This document shows, in pieces, positions 16,181-25,929 of a DNA stretch of 33,540 nucleotides. Every line of letters starts with the position of its first letter. Position 1 is the first letter of the stretch. Origin of the DNA: Meiothermus granaticius NBRC 107808 (GTDB taxonomy: Bacteria > Deinococcota > Deinococci > Deinococcales > Thermaceae); the NCBI RefSeq assembly GCF_003574355.1, contig NZ_QWLB01000035.1, forward strand, positions 1-33,540, given 5' to 3'. The notes under the pieces are model-generated. The model was not told the origin of the DNA. It did no database searches and saw only the letters and a program-made list of their open reading frames with translations. The translations under genes were made by a program, and so were the position numbers.

Positions 16181-16280
16181 ACCCCTCGAGGCCTGGTATT
16201 ACCGCTGGATCCTGTTCAGCACGGTCATTGTGGCCGTAACCATCAACGCACTAGCCGGGCTCCTGGGCAAGTCGCCTTGA
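16176..16280 (+). other. Possible 34-residue single-span membrane peptide (no standard start codon)
   Basis: In the gap after the helicase gene one frame encodes [18 protein letters not shown] followed by [13 protein letters not shown] and TGA at 16278-16280. The sequence has the pattern of a single membrane helix with a basic-aromatic entry. No ATG, GTG or TTG opens it; ATT at 16176 would be needed, so it may be a chance frame or a decayed gene end. Confidence 0.2.
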
Positions 16281-16311
16281 TCCAGGCTTATACGTTTGGC
16301 TTTTCCTGCGA

Positions 16312-16317
16312 TAGCAT
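16312..16317 (+). promoter_or_regulatory. Putative -10 (TAGCAT) of the racemase/acyltransferase/amidohydrolase operon
   Basis: TAGCAT, then aagattc, then the GTG at 16325. Leaderless spacing of 7 bases. No good -35 at 16-18 bases. Confidence 0.45.
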
Positions 16318-16324
16318 AAGATTC

Positions 16325-17437
16325 GTGAAAATCGAAGCCGCTGAACTCCGCCTGATCTCCCTTCCACTGAAATTCCGCTTCGAAACCAGCTTTGGCGTCC
16401 AGACCGAACGCCACATCGCGGTGCTCACGCTCTACGGCGAGGGCCTGGAGGGGTATGCCGAGGCGGTGATGGAGCATACCCCGCACTACCGCGAAGAGAC
16501 CATCGCGGGGGCCTGGGAGTTGCTCGAGCACCTCTTTCTGCCTGCGGTGCTGGGAAAGGAGATCCCCAACCCTGAAGCCCTGTGGGCCATCCTTCGCCCA
16601 TACCGGGGCAACAAGATGGCCAAGGCGGCCCTCGAGATGGCCTACTGGGATCTGTGGTGCAAGGCCATGAACCAGCCGCTATGGAAGGTGTTGGGTGGGG
16701 TGCGCTCGGAGATTCCGGTGGGGATTAGCCTGGGAATTGAGCCAAGCCTCGAGGCCACGCTCGAAAAGGTGGGGAAGGGCCTCGAGCAGGGGTATAAGCG
16801 GGTCAAGCTAAAAATCAAGCCCGGCTGGGATGTGAAGATGGTAATGGCCGTGCGCGAAGCCTACCCTGAGGCCAACCTCACCGTAGATGCCAACTCGGCC
16901 TACACCCTCAACCACATCTCCACCTTCCGCCAGTTGGACGCCGCTGGCCTCGACTACATCGAACAGCCCCTGGCCTTCGATGACATCCTCGATCATGCCA
17001 AGCTGCAGCGTGAGATCGCCACCTCGCTGTGCCTGGATGAGAGCATCACCAGCCCCGAGGATGCCCGCAAGGCGCTCGAGATCGGGGCGGGGCGGGTCAT
17101 CAACATCAAACCGGGGCGGGTGGGGGGAATTCTGGCCAGCCGAAAAGTGCACGACATCGCCGAGAGCTACGGGCTACCGGTGTGGATGGGGGGAATGCTC
17201 GAGGGGGGGATTGGACGGGCCGCCAACATCCACGTGGCCACCTTGCCGATGTTCATCAAGCCCGGCGACACCTCCAGCGCCAGCCGCTACTGGCAGGAGG
17301 ACATCATCGAAGAGGCCCTGGAGTCCAGAGAGGGCCTGATGCCGGTTCCCCAGGGCCCCGGCCTCGGGGTGACCCCTAAGCGCGATCTCATCACCCAGCT
17401 CAGCCAGAAATCCGCGTATATATCTGCTCGTCCCTAG
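16325..17437 (+). CDS. N-acylamino acid racemase / o-succinylbenzoate synthase family enzyme
   Basis: Enolase-superfamily enzyme of the muconate-lactonizing group, 370 residues from the GTG at 16325. Catalytic set: Lys161 and Lys163 in VKLKIKPG, metal ligands Asp188 (TVDAN), Glu213 (IEQPL) and Asp238 (LDES), and Lys262 in NIKPGRVGG. These are within one residue of the Amycolatopsis racemase numbering (163, 189, 214, 239, 263). The family includes MenC (OSBS) and N-succinylamino-acid racemase, with many dual-function members. The tight linkage to a GNAT acyltransferase and a hydrolase, and the use of the futalosine menaquinone route in Thermus, favour racemase. An upstream in-frame TTG at 16277 is less likely than the GTG, which has a -10 at 7 bases. 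Confidence 0.9.
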   Translation: MKIEAAELRLISLPLKFRFETSFGVQTERHIAVLTLYGEGLEGYAEAVMEHTPHYREETIAGAWELLEHLFLPAVLGKEIPNPEALWAILRPYRGNKMAKAALEMAYWDLWCKAMNQPLWKVLGGVRSEIPVGISLGIEPSLEATLEKVGKGLEQGYKRVKLKIKPGWDVKMVMAVREAYPEANLTVDANSAYTLNHISTFRQLDAAGLDYIEQPLAFDDILDHAKLQREIATSLCLDESITSPEDARKALEIGAGRVINIKPGRVGGILASRKVHDIAESYGLPVWMGGMLEGGIGRAANIHVATLPMFIKPGDTSSASRYWQEDIIEEALESREGLMPVPQGPGLGVTPKRDLITQLSQKSAYISARP

Positions 17438-17442
17438 CTCAA

Positions 17443-18222
17443 ATGGAGATCCACATCCGCGAAATCCACGACCCCGAGGTGATCTTGCAGATCGTAGACC
17501 TCGAGGTGGCCATCTGGGGCGATCCTAGCGATACCATCCGCCCCGGTACCATGCTGGCCCTGCTGCACGAAGGGGGGCTGCTGGCTGGGGCTTATGACCA
17601 GGATCGGCTGGTTGGCTTTGTCTTTGGGTTTCCCACCCAACACCCCCAGCGCCACCACTCGCACATGACCGGGGTGCTAGAAACCCATCGGGGTACACCG
17701 GCGGCCCTGCAGCTCAAGCGCTTCCAGCGAGATTGGTGCTTGAGCCGGGGCTACGAGCAGGTGGTCTGGACCTTCGACCCATTGCGGGGGGTAAACGCTC
17801 GCTTCAACTTCCACAAGCTCGGCATCACCTTTTCCCAGTACATCCCCAACTGTTATGGCCCCATGAAGGGCATCAATACCGGGGCCCCCTCAGACCGCGC
17901 CTACGCGGTGTGGGAACTGCGCTCGGAGCGAGCCTATCGGCGCATCTACGCCCCGCAGGCGGAGCCAGAGCTGGAGGGGGTTCCCCAGGCCAATACCGTG
18001 CAACGCGAGGAACCCCTAGGCTTGGAGCTGGGCCTCGAGGTCCCCCGCCTGCTGTTCCAAATCCCCGAGGACTGGGGGCAGATTCTCGCCGCAGATCCCA
18101 AGCTGGCCCTGGCCTGGCGGGATCACTCCCGGGAGTTCTTCGCCCATTATCTGGCTCGAGGCTACCGGGCGGTGGAGTTTGTGCGCCACCCCAACCGCTA
18201 CCTCCTGGAGCGGGAACGTTGA
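17443..18222 (+). CDS. GNAT-family acyltransferase, partner of the racemase
   Basis: A 259-residue protein with a GNAT-like N-terminal half: beta strands and GAYDQDRLVGFVFGFP (about 47-62), then HSHMTGVLETHRGTPAALQL, where the acyl-CoA pyrophosphate loop of this subgroup lies, and FNFHKLGITFSQYIPNCYG. The C-terminal half (SDRAYAVWELRSERAYRR onward) resembles the family found beside N-succinylamino-acid racemases. The ATG lies 5 bases after the racemase stop and no ribosome site is evident, so it is co-translated. Likely role: N-acylation (perhaps succinylation) of an amino acid. The acyl donor is inference from known racemase clusters. Confidence 0.82.
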   Translation: MEIHIREIHDPEVILQIVDLEVAIWGDPSDTIRPGTMLALLHEGGLLAGAYDQDRLVGFVFGFPTQHPQRHHSHMTGVLETHRGTPAALQLKRFQRDWCLSRGYEQVVWTFDPLRGVNARFNFHKLGITFSQYIPNCYGPMKGINTGAPSDRAYAVWELRSERAYRRIYAPQAEPELEGVPQANTVQREEPLGLELGLEVPRLLFQIPEDWGQILAADPKLALAWRDHSREFFAHYLARGYRAVEFVRHPNRYLLERER

Positions 18223-19322
18223 ACCTCGAGCCCCAACTCTGGACCGCCGAAGTGGTCTATACCGGCTTCGGCACCCCCATGCTGGCGGGGGCTTTGGCGG
18301 TGGTCGGGGCGCATGTGGCAGCGGTGGGGGAGCTCGAGGCGCTGCGCCAGCGCTATCCCCAGGCCCCCCTCATCCACAAGGGCAAGGCCCTAACCCCGCC
18401 GGTGGTCAATGCCCATACCCATCTGGATCTATCCAAGCTGGGTTACTACCAGGGCCCTTACACCGGATTCATCCGGCAGGTGATCGCCAACGCAGCCGAA
18501 CGTGGGGTGGAAGCAGCCCAGTTGGGGCTGGCCAAGCTCCAGGCCGCCCACACGGGCGCTTTTGGCGATATTGTGGCTCGAGATGAGGGGATGGAGTATC
18601 TGCTCCTGGAATCCCCCTTGCCAGGGGTGGCCTACCGGGAGGTTTTAGGGACCAATCCCGAGCAGGCCGGGGAAATCTTCGAGGCGGTAAAGCCCAAGCT
18701 GCTGGCCTGGAAGCGGCGGGAGGGCCGGGTCAAGGTGGGGATCTCCCCTCACACCGCCCATACCGTGAGCGCCCCTCTGCTGAAGAAGCTGTTTGAGTTT
18801 GCAGCCCTGGAGGGTTTTCCGCTGCAAATCCACCTGGCCGAAAGTCCGGAGGAATCGGCCTATTTCCGGGACAACACCGGCCCCCTCGCCGGGTTTATGG
18901 CCCCATTCAACCCGTCCTGGAGGGGGCTGGGTCTGAGCCCGGTGGAATATCTGGCCCACCTGGGCGGCCTGGGGCCAAACCTGACCCTGGTGCATGGGGT
19001 TCAGGTCAACGAAAACGACGTGCAGATCCTGGCTCAAACCGGCTGCAAGGTGGTCTCCTGCCCCCGCAGCAACGCCGGGCTCGAGTGCGGCTCCTTTCCC
19101 TGGGAGCTGTATGGCAAGTACCACCTAGAGGTTGCCCTGGGCACCGATTCTCTGGGCAGCAGTCCCGATCTGGACGTAAAAAACGAGGCCCTGTTCCTGT
19201 GGCAACAGGTAGACCCTCGAGCCTTGGTGCGTGCGGTGACCCGGGGAGGGTACCGGGTGCTGGGGCTCGAGGCCGCCCGCATCACACGGGGCACCCCCGT
19301 TTCCCAAGTACAATCGTGGTGA
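18219..19322 (+). CDS. Metal-dependent amidohydrolase/deaminase (cytosine-deaminase-like superfamily)
   Basis: Amidohydrolase-superfamily enzyme, about 367 residues. Metal ligands: His66 and His68 in VVNAHTHLDLS, the mid-protein HLAESPEES, VHGVQVNENDV, and the aspartate in LGTDSLGSSPDLDVKNE. The TTG start at 18219 overlaps the GNAT stop as TTGA; a GTG at 18252 is an alternative. The subgroup resembles aminodeoxyfutalosine or guanine/cytosine deaminases, such as the Deinococcus enzyme of the menaquinone pathway. Given its operon with the racemase and acyltransferase it could instead hydrolyse the N-acylamino acid. The two roles cannot be separated from sequence alone. Confidence 0.85.
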   Translation: MNLEPQLWTAEVVYTGFGTPMLAGALAVVGAHVAAVGELEALRQRYPQAPLIHKGKALTPPVVNAHTHLDLSKLGYYQGPYTGFIRQVIANAAERGVEAAQLGLAKLQAAHTGAFGDIVARDEGMEYLLLESPLPGVAYREVLGTNPEQAGEIFEAVKPKLLAWKRREGRVKVGISPHTAHTVSAPLLKKLFEFAALEGFPLQIHLAESPEESAYFRDNTGPLAGFMAPFNPSWRGLGLSPVEYLAHLGGLGPNLTLVHGVQVNENDVQILAQTGCKVVSCPRSNAGLECGSFPWELYGKYHLEVALGTDSLGSSPDLDVKNEALFLWQQVDPRALVRAVTRGGYRVLGLEAARITRGTPVSQVQSW

Positions 19323-19357
19323 TACCGAGCCTCGGGCATCAGACTCCATCCAAGCAT

Positions 19358-20680
19358 ATGCAAATCGGCCCTCTGATCCTCTACAGCGCACTGGCCGGAG
19401 CCTTGACCGGGGTATTGGCCGCAGGGTTCACGTATCTGCTGGGCCTCCTTCAGCAATACCTGATGGGCGAGCTGCTGGGATACTTCCCCCCTGGCCTGTC
19501 CGGGGAAGGAGGGTTGGCCCAGATGTTCCGGGGACCGGCCTTTCCGGCCCTGGCCCTGCTCCTGCCCATCCTCTTTGCGGCGAGCAGCTACCTGGGCTCT
19601 GGCCGGGGCCTGGGCTGGTTATTGGCCGCCTATCGCCAGGGCCAGCGGGTGCGGGCGGTGCAGTACTTCCGCGGCATCATCGGGGCGCTGGTGCAGCTGG
19701 GGGCGGGATCACCGATGGGCCGGGAAGGCCCCATGGCTGCGCTGGGGTTGTGGATTGGGGGGGCGCTGGGGCGACGCTTTCCCCTGGGGGAAGCCGGCAA
19801 ATTCCTGCCCTTTGCTGGGATGGCCGCCGGGTTTGCCTCCGCGTTTCACGCCCCGATGGCTGGGGCCCTGCTGGCCAGCGAGATCGTCTACCGAGGGCTG
19901 GCCCTGGAGGTTGGGGCCCTGGCCCCAGCGCTGATCGGGGCCCTGGCTGGATTCACGGTGTATGGTTTGTTCCACGGTTACGGGCCGCTTTTGGAGTTGC
20001 AGGCCTCGCCGCTGGAATGGAGCAGCCTGGCCTTTGGTCTGGTGCTGGGGCTGGTGTGTGCCGGGGTGGGAAGTTTGTGGCTCGAGGGTGAACGGCTGCT
20101 GCGCCATCCCCTGCGCCGCCTCAGCTTCCCGGTGCGACATGGGATCTTTGGTCTGCTGCTGGGAATTGTGTTGCTGCTCTTCCCCGAAGCCCTAGGCAAC
20201 GCCTTGCCCTGGGTGCAGCTCGGCACCTCACCCATCCTCAGCCTGCCCTTTCTGGGGGTCTTGTTTTTAGTGCAGTTGGCGCTTCTGCTCTTCGGAGGCG
20301 GGGTTCGGGCCTATGGCGGACAACTCACCCCCGCCCTTACCCTGGGTGGGCTGGCCGGACTCCTTCTGGCCCAGTTCATCCCCTGGCTGGCCCCTCCCCC
20401 TGAGGTCGCGGCTTTGGCTGGAATGTCGGCCCTGCTGGCCGGGGTGGCTCGAGCCCCCTTTGCCGCTATTGTGTTGGTTGGGGAGACCTCCGGGTACAGC
20501 CTGCTGCCGCTGGTGTTGCTGGCCGCCTTCTCGGCCTACACCTTTACCAGCCCCCAGGGCAGCTTTGAGGTAGGCGACCTTACTCCCGAAGGTAGCGATG
20601 GGCTAACGGAGCCTCCGACTGAAACTTCTCCGCGTACTTCACCCCCGCCTCCGAACCCAAGCGGGCACGATGCGCCCTGA
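19358..20680 (+). CDS. CLC-family chloride channel or H+/Cl- exchanger
   Basis: Polytopic membrane protein, 440 residues, with the CLC fold. The anion-pathway motif GSPMGREGPMAALG is at 118-131; its Glu123 is the gating glutamate. The third-motif equivalent is GGQLTPALTLGG. The first motif (GSGIP in most members) is altered (GSGRGLGWL). No C-terminal CBS domains. The ATG at 19358 fits the first helix, but there is neither a ribosome site nor a clear -10, so it may ride on the upstream operon 35 bases away. After the last helix a tail of about 40 proline/serine/threonine-rich residues is encoded opposite the 3' end of the convergent deacetylase gene. Confidence 0.88.
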   Translation: MQIGPLILYSALAGALTGVLAAGFTYLLGLLQQYLMGELLGYFPPGLSGEGGLAQMFRGPAFPALALLLPILFAASSYLGSGRGLGWLLAAYRQGQRVRAVQYFRGIIGALVQLGAGSPMGREGPMAALGLWIGGALGRRFPLGEAGKFLPFAGMAAGFASAFHAPMAGALLASEIVYRGLALEVGALAPALIGALAGFTVYGLFHGYGPLLELQASPLEWSSLAFGLVLGLVCAGVGSLWLEGERLLRHPLRRLSFPVRHGIFGLLLGIVLLLFPEALGNALPWVQLGTSPILSLPFLGVLFLVQLALLLFGGGVRAYGGQLTPALTLGGLAGLLLAQFIPWLAPPPEVAALAGMSALLAGVARAPFAAIVLVGETSGYSLLPLVLLAAFSAYTFTSPQGSFEVGDLTPEGSDGLTEPPTETSPRTSPPPPNPSGHDAP

Positions 20681-21248
20681 AGGTTTCCAGGCCCTGATCC
20701 CACTTATAGAACTCGTGGTATAGGCTAAACACCCGCTCCGCCGCGGCCTGTCCTTCCTCGCCTAGGTCAACATAAACCGTAGGGCGCGGGATATCCCCCC
20801 GGCTGTAATGCAGCAGCCGTACCGGCTTGCGGTGGGCTTCCCCCACCAGCTTGGGAATCCGGCAAAACTTGAGCGCGGAGAGGGTAGCCCAGTAGGTTGC
20901 CCGGTGATCGGGGTGGACGTCTTCGGGGTTCCAGGTGAAGACCACATCAGGCTTCCAGGCCGCGATCAAGCGGGCAATCTCGAGCGCCTCTTCTCGCCCG
21001 CCGCTCAGCCCGGCATCAGGGTAATCCAAAAACTCGTACTCCGCCCCCAAGATGCCCGCCACGGCCCGCCCGTGCCCTTCCCGCACCTGGGCTACCCGGT
21101 CGGGTGGGGTATCGCCGAACTGGCTGGCCAATTCCCCCCGGGTGAGCCACACCAGCTTGGCCGCATCCCCGCGCAGCACATGTTTAGCTAAGGTTCCAGC
21201 CACACCAACCTCGTCGTCCGGATGAGCAAAGATGGCAAGAAGACGCAT
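20580..21248 (-). CDS. PIG-L/LmbE family deacetylase, BshB-like
   Basis: Zinc-dependent N-deacetylase, 222 residues from the ATG at 21248. It begins MRLLAIFAHPDDE, with the zinc-binding AHPDDE at 8-13, and has the second zinc motif HPDH (in NPEDVHPDHRATY). This family removes acetyl groups from GlcNAc-malate in bacillithiol synthesis (BshB) or from related sugars and mycothiol conjugates. Bacillithiol is known in Deinococcus-Thermus, so BshB is plausible but not proven; glycosyltransferase BshA and BshC are not in the window. TAGACT lies 7 bases before the ATG. Its last 101 bases overlap the CLC gene on the other strand. Confidence 0.88.
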   Translation of the reverse strand: MRLLAIFAHPDDEVGVAGTLAKHVLRGDAAKLVWLTRGELASQFGDTPPDRVAQVREGHGRAVAGILGAEYEFLDYPDAGLSGGREEALEIARLIAAWKPDVVFTWNPEDVHPDHRATYWATLSALKFCRIPKLVGEAHRKPVRLLHYSRGDIPRPTVYVDLGEEGQAAAERVFSLYHEFYKWDQGLETFRAHRARLGSEAGVKYAEKFQSEAPLAHRYLRE

Positions 21249-21255
21249 ACTTGAA

Positions 21256-21261
21256 AGTCTA
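21256..21261 (-). promoter_or_regulatory. -10 (TAGACT) of the PIG-L deacetylase gene
   Basis: TAGACT on the minus strand, then ttcaagt and the ATG at 21248. Leaderless spacing of 7; no clear -35. It decides the start against a frame extending 19 codons upstream. Confidence 0.5.
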
Positions 21262-21349
21262 CCCCAGCTCAGGGATTTATGGCCGGGCCCTGGGAATGGA
21301 GGCACAATGCATATAAATGCAATTAGCCCTGGTTTTCTACCTTCGCGCG

Positions 21350-21358
21350 TGCTATCCT
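21350..21358 (+). promoter_or_regulatory. Extended -10 (TGCTATCCT) upstream of carB
   Basis: TGC followed by TATCCT (21353-21358) lies 11 bases before the carB ATG, implying a leader of about 4-5 bases. No -35 match is visible, as is usual for extended -10 promoters. The region 21301-21330 just upstream is AT-rich for this genome. Confidence 0.45.
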
Positions 21359-21369
21359 AGCCGCTTGGA

Positions 21370-24300
21370 ATGCCGAAGCGAACCGACCTCAAAAAGATTC
21401 TGATCATCGGCTCAGGCCCCATCACCATTGGCCAGGCCGCCGAATTCGACTACTCCGGCACCCAGGCCGTCAAGGCCCTGCGGGGCGTGGGCTACGAGGT
21501 GGTGTTGGTCAACTCCAACCCGGCGACCATCATGACCGATCCGGAGCTGGCCGAGGGAACCTACCTCGAGCCCCTCACGGTGGAGTTCCTGGAGAAAATC
21601 ATCGCCCAGGAGCGCCCGGACGCCCTGCTCCCGACCCTGGGGGGACAGACCGCGCTCAACCTCTCGATGGCCCTTTTCGAGCAGGGGATTCTGGACAAAT
21701 ACGGGGTGGAGCTGATTGGGGCCAACGCCGCTGCAATTCACAAGGGCGAGGATCGCGAAGCCTTCCAGCAGGCCATGCTCAAGATCGGGGTGGAAGTCCC
21801 CCGCGGAAAAATGGTGCACAGCCTCGAGGAGGGCCTGGAATTCACCCGCAGGGTGATTGGTTATCCTGCGGTAATCCGCCCCAGCTTTACCCTGGGCGGC
21901 ACCGGCGGCGGTATCGCTCGGGATGAGGCCGAGTTCATCGAGACCCTCACCCGCGGGCTCTCGCTCTCCCCCACCCACTCCGCGCTCGTGGAGGAGTCCA
22001 TCGTGGGCTGGAAGGAGTACGAGCTCGAGGTCATGCGCGACAAAAACGACACCGTGGTGATCATCACCTCCATCGAGAACGTTGACCCCATGGGGGTCCA
22101 CACCGGCGACTCCATCACCGTGGCCCCGGCCCAGACCCTCTCCGACGTGGAATACCAGAAGATGCGCGATGCGGCCCAGGCCATCATTCGCGAGATCGGG
22201 GTGGAGACCGGCGGTTCCAACATCCAGTTCGCCATAGACCCCAAGACCGGGCGGATGATCGTGATCGAGATGAACCCCCGGGTCTCGCGCTCCTCGGCCC
22301 TGGCCTCTAAAGCCACCGGTTTCCCCATCGCCAAGATTGCCGCCCTGCTGGCGGTGGGCTACACCCTGGACGAGATCCCCAACGACATCACCCAGAAGAC
22401 CCCGGCCTCCTTCGAGCCCACCATTGATTACGTGGTGGTCAAGATTCCCCGCTTTGCTTTCGAAAAGTTCAACACCCTACCCAACACCAACCCTGGGGGG
22501 TTCAACGACCAACTCGGCACCCAGATGAAGAGCGTGGGCGAGGTCATGGCCATCGGCCGAAGCTTCAAGGAGGCCCTTGGGAAAGCCCTGCGCAGCCTCG
22601 AGGCCGACGTGCGGGCGGAGTTCTCCACCCACACCACCGAGGAGCTGCAGGCCCGGCTCTACCCCAGCCCTACGAGAATTTATGCAGTTTTAGAGCTGCT
22701 GCGCCGCAAGGCCTCGGTAGAGGAGCTCTACGAGGCGACCCGGATCGAGCGCTGGTTTCTCAACCAGATGCGGGAGGTGATCGAGGCCGAGCAGCAGCTC
22801 GAGCTAGGCAAGTGGAACCTGGAGGACGCTGAGGACTGGCGCTATGCCAAGGGTTTAGGGCTCTCCGACGCACAGATCGGAACGCTGGTGGGGGCCGCCG
22901 AAGGGGCCGTTCGCCAGCAGCGGCTGCTGGCTGGATCCAAGCCGGTGTATAAAACCGTGGACACCTGTGCGGCTGAGTTCGAGGCCTATACCCCTTATCA
23001 CTACAGCGCCTACGAGCTCGAGGATGAGGTCAGCCAGACCGATAAGCCCAAGGTGGTGATCCTGGGCAGCGGCCCCATCCGCATCGGGCAGGGAGTGGAG
23101 TTCGACTACGCCACGGTGCACGCGGTCTGGGCCCTGCGCGAAGCCGTGATACCGCCTGAGCGGCCCGGCGAGGCTGGAGCACAGGGCTACGAGACCATCA
23201 TGGTCAACTCCAACCCCGAGACCGTAAGCACCGACTACGACACCGCCGACCGGCTCTACTTCGAACCCCTGACGCTGGAAGACGTGCTCAACCTGACCGA
23301 CCACGAAAAGCCCCTGGGCGCGATTGCCACCCTGGGCGGCCAGACCCCCCTGAAGCTGGCCAAAAGGCTCGCCGAGGCCGGGGTAACCCTCCTGGGCACC
23401 CCCTGGGAGGCCATCCACAGGGCCGAAGACCGCGCCGAGTTCAACCGGCTCTGTGCCGAACTGGGCATTCCCCAGCCCAAAGGGGCCGTCGCCCGCACCC
23501 CCGAGGAAGCCCTGCAACTGGCCGAGAACCTCGGCTACCCCCTGATGGCCCGGCCCAGCTACGTGCTGGGGGGGCGGGCCATGCAAGTCGTGCACAACGC
23601 TGAGGAGCTGCGCGGGTATCTGAACGGCATCTACGCTGCCCTGGCCGAGCGCCCCTCGATTCTCCTGGATCAGTACCTGGAGAACGCCCTCGAGCTCGAC
23701 GTGGACGCCCTCTGCGACGGACAGCAGGTGGTGGTGGCGGGCATCATGGAGCACATCGAGCGGGCCGGGGTTCACTCCGGTGACTCGGCCACCATCCTGC
23801 CCCCCCTCTCGCTCTCGCCCGAGCAACTGGCCACCGTCAAGGACTATACCCGCAGGCTGGCCCTGGCAGTGGGGGTCAAGGGCCTGATCAACGTGCAGTA
23901 CGCGCTCAAGGACGGCATGGTTTACATCCTCGAGGCCAACCCCCGCGCTTCCCGCACGGTGCCTTTTGTCTCCAAGGCCATCGGCCGCCCGCTCGCCAAG
24001 TACGCTGCGCTGATTGCGGTGGGCAAAACCCTGGACGAGCTGGGCTTCACCCAGGACCCCACCCCGGCCTTCTACTCGGTCAAGGAGGTGCTCATCCCCT
24101 GGCTCAAGTTCCCCGGGGTAATTCCGGTGCTGGGGCCGGAGATGCGCTCCACCGGCGAGAGCATGGGCATCGACGCCGACCCCTACCTGGCCTACTACCG
24201 GGCCGAGCTGGGGGTGGGCCAGCGCTTGCCGCTAGCGGGCAAGGTGCGCTTCATTGGCTCTGACAGCCTGAAAGCCGACTGGGAAGCCGCCGGTTTTGAA

Positions 24301-24492
24301 GCCTCCGAAGGCGACTACGACCTGCTGATTACCCTGACCCCCCACCCCGAGCTGCGCCGGGCGGTGGAGACCGGCAAGCCCTTCATCACCACCGCGGAGG
24401 GGGCTAGGTGGAGCCTCGAGGCCATCCGGCGGGCCCAGGGCACCGACCTGGGGGTACGCTCCTTGCAGCGCTGGCACCAGTCGAGCTCCTAG
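21370..24492 (+). CDS. carB: Carbamoyl-phosphate synthase large subunit
   Basis: Makes carbamoyl phosphate for pyrimidines and arginine from ammonia (delivered by CarA), bicarbonate and two ATP. 1040 residues, with two homologous synthetase halves. The first opens with [20 protein letters not shown] and contains the ATP-grasp signature [11 protein letters not shown]; the second opens with [20 protein letters not shown] and has [11 protein letters not shown]. The second half has an extra loop of about a dozen residues ([13 protein letters not shown]) before [18 protein letters not shown]. The C-terminal MGS-like allosteric domain is shorter than in E. coli (total 1073). carA is not in the window. 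Confidence 0.97.
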   Translation: MPKRTDLKKILIIGSGPITIGQAAEFDYSGTQAVKALRGVGYEVVLVNSNPATIMTDPELAEGTYLEPLTVEFLEKIIAQERPDALLPTLGGQTALNLSMALFEQGILDKYGVELIGANAAAIHKGEDREAFQQAMLKIGVEVPRGKMVHSLEEGLEFTRRVIGYPAVIRPSFTLGGTGGGIARDEAEFIETLTRGLSLSPTHSALVEESIVGWKEYELEVMRDKNDTVVIITSIENVDPMGVHTGDSITVAPAQTLSDVEYQKMRDAAQAIIREIGVETGGSNIQFAIDPKTGRMIVIEMNPRVSRSSALASKATGFPIAKIAALLAVGYTLDEIPNDITQKTPASFEPTIDYVVVKIPRFAFEKFNTLPNTNPGGFNDQLGTQMKSVGEVMAIGRSFKEALGKALRSLEADVRAEFSTHTTEELQARLYPSPTRIYAVLELLRRKASVEELYEATRIERWFLNQMREVIEAEQQLELGKWNLEDAEDWRYAKGLGLSDAQIGTLVGAAEGAVRQQRLLAGSKPVYKTVDTCAAEFEAYTPYHYSAYELEDEVSQTDKPKVVILGSGPIRIGQGVEFDYATVHAVWALREAVIPPERPGEAGAQGYETIMVNSNPETVSTDYDTADRLYFEPLTLEDVLNLTDHEKPLGAIATLGGQTPLKLAKRLAEAGVTLLGTPWEAIHRAEDRAEFNRLCAELGIPQPKGAVARTPEEALQLAENLGYPLMARPSYVLGGRAMQVVHNAEELRGYLNGIYAALAERPSILLDQYLENALELDVDALCDGQQVVVAGIMEHIERAGVHSGDSATILPPLSLSPEQLATVKDYTRRLALAVGVKGLINVQYALKDGMVYILEANPRASRTVPFVSKAIGRPLAKYAALIAVGKTLDELGFTQDPTPAFYSVKEVLIPWLKFPGVIPVLGPEMRSTGESMGIDADPYLAYYRAELGVGQRLPLAGKVRFIGSDSLKADWEAAGFEASEGDYDLLITLTPHPELRRAVETGKPFITTAEGARWSLEAIRRAQGTDLGVRSLQRWHQSSS

Positions 24493-24604
24493 CGCGCTCA
24501 ACTCACCTTGCCCCCCCAGAACAGCCGGTCCCTGACCGGGCAGCCCGAACTCAACTGCCCACTGTTACACTCCCTGGGATACCGGCTTGATAAAATCAAT
24601 TGCA
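24493..24604 (+). promoter_or_regulatory. carB-nfeD intergenic region with hairpin and nfeD -10
   Basis: CCGGTC (24525-24530) and GACCGG (24534-24539) form a tight hairpin after carB. An overlapping alternative, GGGCAG (24538-24543) with CTGCCC (24555-24560), is possible. No T tract follows, so termination would be weak or factor-dependent. TAAAAT (24591-24596) lies 8 bases before the GTG at 24605 and is the likely -10 for nfeD. Confidence 0.45.
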
Positions 24605-25879
24605 GTGAGAACCCTCGTTGCCACCCTGCTGCTGCTGGGCTCCCTAGCCGCCGCTCAAACCTACATCATCCCCATTGAAGGGGAAATTGATGGCCCTTTG
24701 GCGGTATTCGTGGACCAATCGCTCTCCCAAGCCGAGCGCGAGGGGGCCAGCGGGGTGGTGTTCCGGGTGGATACCCCCGGAGGGCGGGTAGACGCCGCCA
24801 TCCGGATCTCCGATCGTATCCTGGCCTCCCCTCTACCCACCCTAGCGGTGGTGCAAAATGCCTTCAGCGCAGGGGCCTTGATCTCGCTCTCGGCCCAGCA
24901 GGTGATGATGCTCCCGGGCTCGGAGATCGGGGCCGCTTTGCCCGTAACCATCACCCCGGTGACCAACAGCATAACCGCCGCCGATCGCAAGGTGATCTCA
25001 GCCCTGCGGGGCAAATTTCGCTCGGTCGCCGAGGCCAGAAACCGGCCTGTCAATATCGTCGAGGCCATGGTAGACCCCGAGATCGAGATCAAGGGGCTCA
25101 AGGCCCAGGGCGAGCCCCTAACCCTCTCGGCTAAAAAAGCCGTGGAGCTCAAAGTGGCGGATGCCGAGGTGGCCTCGCTGCGGGCAGCCCTCGAGAAAGC
25201 CGGTTTCAACCTGACCACCCGGGAGATTGAGCCAGGGCCACAGGTGCGGCTGGCCCGCTTCTTGACCAATCCCACCATTGCCGCAATCCTGTTGGCGGTG
25301 GGGGTGCTGGGGCTGGTGCTGGAGTTCTTCACCCCAGGCACCTTTATCCCCGCCACCATCGGGATCAGCGCCCTGGTGCTCTATTTTCTAGGGGGTTATC
25401 TGGCGGGGCTCTCCAGCACCCTCAGCATCCTGCTGCTCCTGGCCGGGCTCTTGTTGATCGCCTTCGAGATCTTCGTGGCGCCGGGGTTCGGAATTCCGGG
25501 AATCATCGGCCTAATCCTGATCGCCGCCTCGGTTTACTTCACCTTCGGGGGGGAAAGCCTCCAGGTGGGCTCCTATGCCATCATCGGGTTGGCCCTGGGC
25601 ATCTTCCTGATCTTCCGCTTTGTTCCCCGTACCCGGGTGGCCAAGGCGCTCGTTCTGGAGAGCGCTATCGGTGAAACCGCCCCCCCTCGCAGCGAGCTGG
25701 AAAGCCTCCGGGGGGCCCTGGGGGTAGCCCTCACCGACCTGCGCCCCGCAGGCACCGCCCAGTTTGGGGAGCGGCGGGTGGATGTGGTGACCGCAGGTGA
25801 CTTCATCGCTCGAGGCGAGCCCATCCGGGTCATCCAAGTCGAAGGGCCTCGAGTGGTGGTGCAGCGGGTGCAGCCTTAA
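24605..25879 (+). CDS. nfeD: NfeD-family membrane-bound ClpP-class serine protease
   Basis: Membrane protease of the NfeD1b type, usually encoded beside a flotillin or stomatin partner. From the GTG at 24605 it has 424 residues and a clean signal peptide ([16 protein letters not shown], cut before QTYIIPIEG). The ClpP-like domain has VDTPGG (55-60), Ser88 in NAFSAGA and Lys129 in ADRKV; the 41-residue spacing equals the Ser97-Lys138 dyad of Pyrococcus PH1510. Four or so membrane helices follow at about 225-345, then the C-terminal OB-fold NfeD domain ([15 protein letters not shown]...). A TTG at 24587 is an alternative start but spoils the signal peptide. FloA follows 50 bases downstream. Confidence 0.9.
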   Translation: MRTLVATLLLLGSLAAAQTYIIPIEGEIDGPLAVFVDQSLSQAEREGASGVVFRVDTPGGRVDAAIRISDRILASPLPTLAVVQNAFSAGALISLSAQQVMMLPGSEIGAALPVTITPVTNSITAADRKVISALRGKFRSVAEARNRPVNIVEAMVDPEIEIKGLKAQGEPLTLSAKKAVELKVADAEVASLRAALEKAGFNLTTREIEPGPQVRLARFLTNPTIAAILLAVGVLGLVLEFFTPGTFIPATIGISALVLYFLGGYLAGLSSTLSILLLLAGLLLIAFEIFVAPGFGIPGIIGLILIAASVYFTFGGESLQVGSYAIIGLALGIFLIFRFVPRTRVAKALVLESAIGETAPPRSELESLRGALGVALTDLRPAGTAQFGERRVDVVTAGDFIARGEPIRVIQVEGPRVVVQRVQP

Positions 25880-25929
25880 GCCTGGAGGGTTGGACGCTCA
25901 GCCCTCAGCCATACCTTAGGAGGAACCGC

